From Nemophila menziesii (taxonomy: Eukaryota > Streptophyta > Magnoliopsida > Boraginales > Hydrophyllaceae): a stretch of DNA of 64,000 bases. Where the stretch lies: the NCBI GenBank assembly GCA_029959085.1, contig JARWIR010000010.1:17009001-17073000 (forward strand), in the 5' to 3' direction. The position numbers were made by a program, and so were the translations under genes. Below the pieces are notes generated by a model, which saw nothing but the letters and a program-made list of their open reading frames with translations, was not told where the DNA came from and did not search any database. This document shows positions 60,620-64,000 of the stretch, piece after piece. Numbering within the stretch: position 1 is the stretch's first letter; the number at the start of each line of letters is the position of its first letter.

Positions 60620-60893
60620 TATAAATAGACCTTAAAGCTTGATTAATCCTCTACAGCAAACACAATAACATCAATAATTCTCTCCTCCATTTCCATAAAC
60701 ACAATTTCTTCATCAAATTAATCACACTACACCATTAAACACCATCAATATCATCAAGCTATCAAGAATTCTTCCAAGATTTATCAAGAAACCTTCTTCT
60801 CTCATCAAATCCAAGCAAGAAACTCAAGGTACACCAATCTTTCTTAACTTTATTCCATCCTTGGTGTAACTTGAGTTTGGGGTCAAATCAAAC
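60620..60893 (+). promoter_or_regulatory. Internal TATA box and leader, copy 2
   Basis: TATAAATA at 60620-60627, 274 bases before the ATG of the small ORF; the same leader as in copy 1 with few changes. Confidence 0.45.
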
Positions 60894-61298
60894 ATGACAA
60901 ACAGAACAGATGCTATGGATTATAAGAGGAAGTGTTACATCCTATGGAAGAACAAAAATTTGCCTGGAGCTACAATTGAAATGGCCATTGATCTTGAGGA
61001 GCCAATTGAACAAAAACAACAAGAAGAGGCACATGCACAACAACTACACAAGAAATTCACAGCTAGGATGAAGGTACCATTAAAGCCTAAGGAAAAGACA
61101 CAAATTCAAGGTCAAGGTTCTTCTTCTTCCTCTCAGAATAATTTTTGCACACCCCCATGGGCTATCAAATTGCAACAAGAAGTCAATCATCTAAGGAAAC
61201 AAAACATAGCACTTTGGGAGGAAATTTCCAAGATTAATTCACAATTAGAAGAGGTAACTACGATCATGGATATTGATAATTATTCTTCGTCTTCGTAG
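60894..61298 (+). CDS. Small post-pol ORF of element A, copy 2 (134 residues)
   Basis: The better copy of the extra ORF. From the ATG at 60894: MTNRTDAMDYKRKCYILWKN, an acidic/Gln-rich part, a Lys-rich part (RMKVPLKPKEKTQ), a Ser-rich part, then PPWAIKLQQEVNHLRKQN and EEISKINSQLEEVTTIMDID, a likely coiled coil of about 40 residues. It ends at TAG in a Ser run where copy 1 has GAG, so the original may have been about 27 residues longer (to 61360). No cysteine motif, signal peptide or membrane segment. I do not recognise the family. The 3' position is that of env-like or extra ORFs in Athila/Tat elements. Confidence 0.5.
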   Translation: MTNRTDAMDYKRKCYILWKNKNLPGATIEMAIDLEEPIEQKQQEEAHAQQLHKKFTARMKVPLKPKEKTQIQGQGSSSSSQNNFCTPPWAIKLQQEVNHLRKQNIALWEEISKINSQLEEVTTIMDIDNYSSSS

Positions 61299-61596
61299 GA
61301 GGACATGATGGATCTTTATGGCCAGGTACCCTGTTCTAATTCTTCTTCTCAATTAATGGTAGGCACTATGTAGTTTAGTTTTTAATTTTATTTCTTTATT
61401 GAGTCTTTTTCGAGTCGTGGGGACACGGCTCACTTTTGAGTTTGGGGTGGGGTTCATTGCCTCATCCAAATTTTTCGTGTTTTACATGCTTTCAGAATGA
61501 TTTTTTTAGGGTTGCGTTCGACTGTAGAGTATTTTAAATGCCCCCATCAAGCATGATTTTCATGAATTTATGATAGAAAATAGTTTACTTTAGGAG

Positions 61597-61995
61597 TTAA
61601 TGTAAAACGCACTTAGATTGCATGCGAATATGAGATAATTGATAGGAAGAATTAATGAACAATGCAAAAGAAGTAAACTTGTGCTTAGGGATAATGAGTG
61701 GTTTGTAGAACGTGAGATATGAATGAGTAGAGAACCCACTTAGGTATGAACTAGAGGCAAGCCTAGGGAAATGATAGAGGCATTTCTTTGTTATCCCTTC
61801 GAATCCTTTTTGGCCTTCTATCCCTAAATTAATTATATCCTTCTTAGCCAAATTTTTAGCCTTTAAGCCTTTCTTTTGTCGCCACATTATAAGCCAATAT
61901 CCCTTTAGATTGTTAGGCATGACCATATGACCCACACTTGTATCACGATCCTGAGACTTCCTGTCTTGAGCTTGAGTTTGGGGTGGTGGGTCCAC
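61597..61995 (-). other. Possible antisense ORF of element A, copy 2
   Basis: 132 residues on the minus strand; the first 75 match the copy 1 frame, and the C-terminal part is kept only here. No domain recognised. It may be chance. Confidence 0.25.
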
Positions 61996-62797
61996 TATTA
62001 TGGGAATTTATCATTGGGTTGGGATTTTTGAGCTTATCAATTGTGCTCTGTTTAGATTTTGATGATTCACAGGTTTATTATATTGTAACCCTTTACCGGG
62101 GTAATAGTAAATAGAAAGAAAAAAAAGATATGATTTTTTATGAAAAATAGCATGATATCTTAACATAAAAAAGAGAGTCATGACTATACAAACGAAAAGA
62201 AAATTTTCATAGGAAAAGAATAAATATTTGGACCGACAAAGAGGAAATTTTTAGGTGAATCATCTTTAGTGCTTATTGGGTTAAATTGGGGACGCTACAT
62301 TAGCACGTCAAATGGGTTGAGTAAGAACTTATTCGAGTGTAAACTCAAGCTCTTGGATAGTTTGTTGATGGTAAGTGAGGAGAGAGCGAAAAGCTCACTT
62401 CAAATTTACCAAATATACATACCATACCGTCCTTCAGCCTATGTTAAAACCATAAAGACCTCGTGATTCCTAGATGCATAGTGAGTTAATGGGGAGTAAG
62501 CTAAGTGGAGCGTTCAAAGCAAGAAAAGATCGAGGAACGCCTTATAGTCACCATCTTGAGATAAGTGTAAGCGTAACCTTCTAGCATTGTGAATTTAATT
62601 TTGGATTGATATTATTTTGTGTTTGATTTTGCATGATATGTGTATGTGTATATTAATTCTTAGATGATACTTTATGAGATATGTTTTAAGTTGTGCTTTG
62701 GGAATATTTTCTATATTATACCATCTGCGTTCACCTAAAAGAGGCCTTTATTTTTATTTTAATTTGTCGGGACGACAGAGGTTTGAGTTGGGGGTCT

Positions 62798-64000
62798 TGA
62801 TGTCTCTCTATTTGTTCTAATTATTAGCCCTCTGGAGACATCATTTTAGGTGAATTATTGACTTATTGGCTAGACTTTTATGCTTATTTTGTCATATTAC
62901 ACTTTCTCCACTTGGAATTAGAATATTTGCATTTTTAGAGCTTTTGTGCATTAATTTGATTATTTTTAGTGCAAAGTTAGTATGTTCTTAAATTTCAATA
63001 CAAGAGGAGAAGTGAGAATTAGAGTCTTAGCTTATTTTTAGTGTGTGAGGAAGTATTTTATTCGAGTTTCTAATTTTAGAGTGCACTTTCTTATTTTTAG
63101 TCTTGAATTATTGATTTATTATTTTTAAAGCATATGCGGTTTAATTATTTATTTAATGTGAAGAATTAAAAGATATATGGTAATTAGTTAGAGAACAAGT
63201 TAAGTCTAAGAAGTAAAGGAAAGAGATTTACATGGAAATAAGAAGATTAAGGAAGGATATATGCAAAGAAGGAAAATATAAAGCTGCCAAATAAATCTGA
63301 AATTTCAGCCACGTTCTAAAGACGAGCTCATAACTAAATATTGGCTAGGAATTTGGGAGAATGGTCTGGACCAATGGATAGAGATTTCTGAGAAAAGCGG
63401 TTTTGAATATTGGAACGCATCAAACGAATAAGTATTGAAAGAGATATGACCAAAACATATCAGCAGCAGAATCTTACCTTTCTTAGATTTTAGGGCTGCG
63501 AATTAAAGAGTTCTTTACTTGTCTTCCACTCCAAGTAAAAACGAATTAGGGCTTCCTAGCACCTATAAATACACCCCTTAGCCTCCTTTTTTACCTACAC
63601 TTCATATAATTATCAAAGAGGCTTAGGATTCAAGTCAAAGCAAGCAGGAAGGAAGAAGCTAAGAGCTGGAGCAGTCATCTTCTCCAATTCGCAGCCAAAC
63701 CCAACCTCTTAACTAGGTTTAATTTATCTTTCTTTCTGTAAACATTATGTCTTTTAATTTTATTGTCTTATCTTTATTTTCCGTTATGAGCTAAACTTCT
63801 TAAGTGCTTGAGAATCACTATATGAGTTGAACTTTAATTTATTTAATTGATGTTTTCTAATTTGGGATTTTTATAATTTATTTCGAATTGAGTAATTTAG
63901 TATTGTTTATTATCGTAAGGTTATTTCACCATCAATTAATTAGCTAATCGAGGATTAGTCATAGTAATTAAGTTATTCACTAGTGGCGGTGATCATCTTG
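62798..64000 (+). mobile_element. 3' LTR of element A, copy 2, cut by window end
   Basis: It starts TGATGTCTCTC after gagttgggggtct. TATAAATA is at 63564-63571. About 1.2 kb is inside the window, some 97% like 23310-24510. The hairpin at the start has one mismatch here. Confidence 0.6.

Overview
The window looks like nuclear DNA of a eudicot plant. It is AT-rich, it carries split genes with plant-type GT/AG introns, and most of it is plant mobile DNA: Tat/Athila-like Ty3-gypsy, Ty1-copia, CACTA (En/Spm) and LINE sequences. The few host-gene pieces resemble plant ANTH-domain clathrin adaptors, RAD7-like leucine-rich repeat proteins and a SET-domain protein. I see no rRNA, tRNA or CRISPR and no intact host gene. 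The species cannot be fixed from the sequence.

The main fact is a tandem segmental duplication with a unit of about 28-38 kb. Unit 1 runs from 1 to about 27777 and unit 2 from 27778 to beyond the window end. In order, unit 1 holds: a promoter-like intergenic arm (1-1880), a SET-domain gene fragment (2212-2712), a decayed ANTH adaptor gene (3291-4794), a minus-strand LTR remnant (about 5510-6880), a short piece of a 103-bp satellite (6880-7145), and a nested transposon block (7146 to about 25050). After the block come a transposon-domain fragment, the main satellite array (25610-26570) and a poorly recognisable stretch up to 27777.

The transposon block contains two related Ty3-gypsy subfamilies. 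Element B (7146-11892) has a 5' LTR, a gag split by a LINE fragment with a target-site duplication, and a degenerate protease, but no reverse transcriptase or integrase. A CACTA element (from 11893) with a spliced minus-strand accessory gene sits in B's 3' region. Element A (15183 to about 25050) has gag, protease, RT, RNase H, integrase, a small extra ORF with its own TATA box, and a 3' LTR. Its 5' LTR is not seen.

Unit 2 repeats this layout with changes. Between the intergenic arm and the ANTH gene it holds the last exon of a RAD7-like LRR gene, a CACTA-like remnant, and a 5'-truncated Ty1-copia element on the minus strand. The LRR/remnant segment is present twice (30168-32331 and 37454-39617), once with the copia insertion and once as the empty site. 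The second ANTH copy (41248-42859) has lost different exons from the first. The second A element carries a 228-bp inversion over the RT catalytic motif, and a second LINE fragment (52876-53789) interrupts the second CACTA.

Functionally this is a pericentromere-like gene graveyard. All host genes are fragments, and every retroelement polyprotein has stops or frameshifts. Stops shared by both gypsy A copies show that the element was dead before the duplication; private lesions came after. The most unusual features are the complementary exon loss in the ANTH pair, the paired empty and occupied copia sites, the RT inversion, and the small post-pol ORF together with repeated GC-rich palindromes and repeated purine-tract motifs in the gypsy 3' regions.
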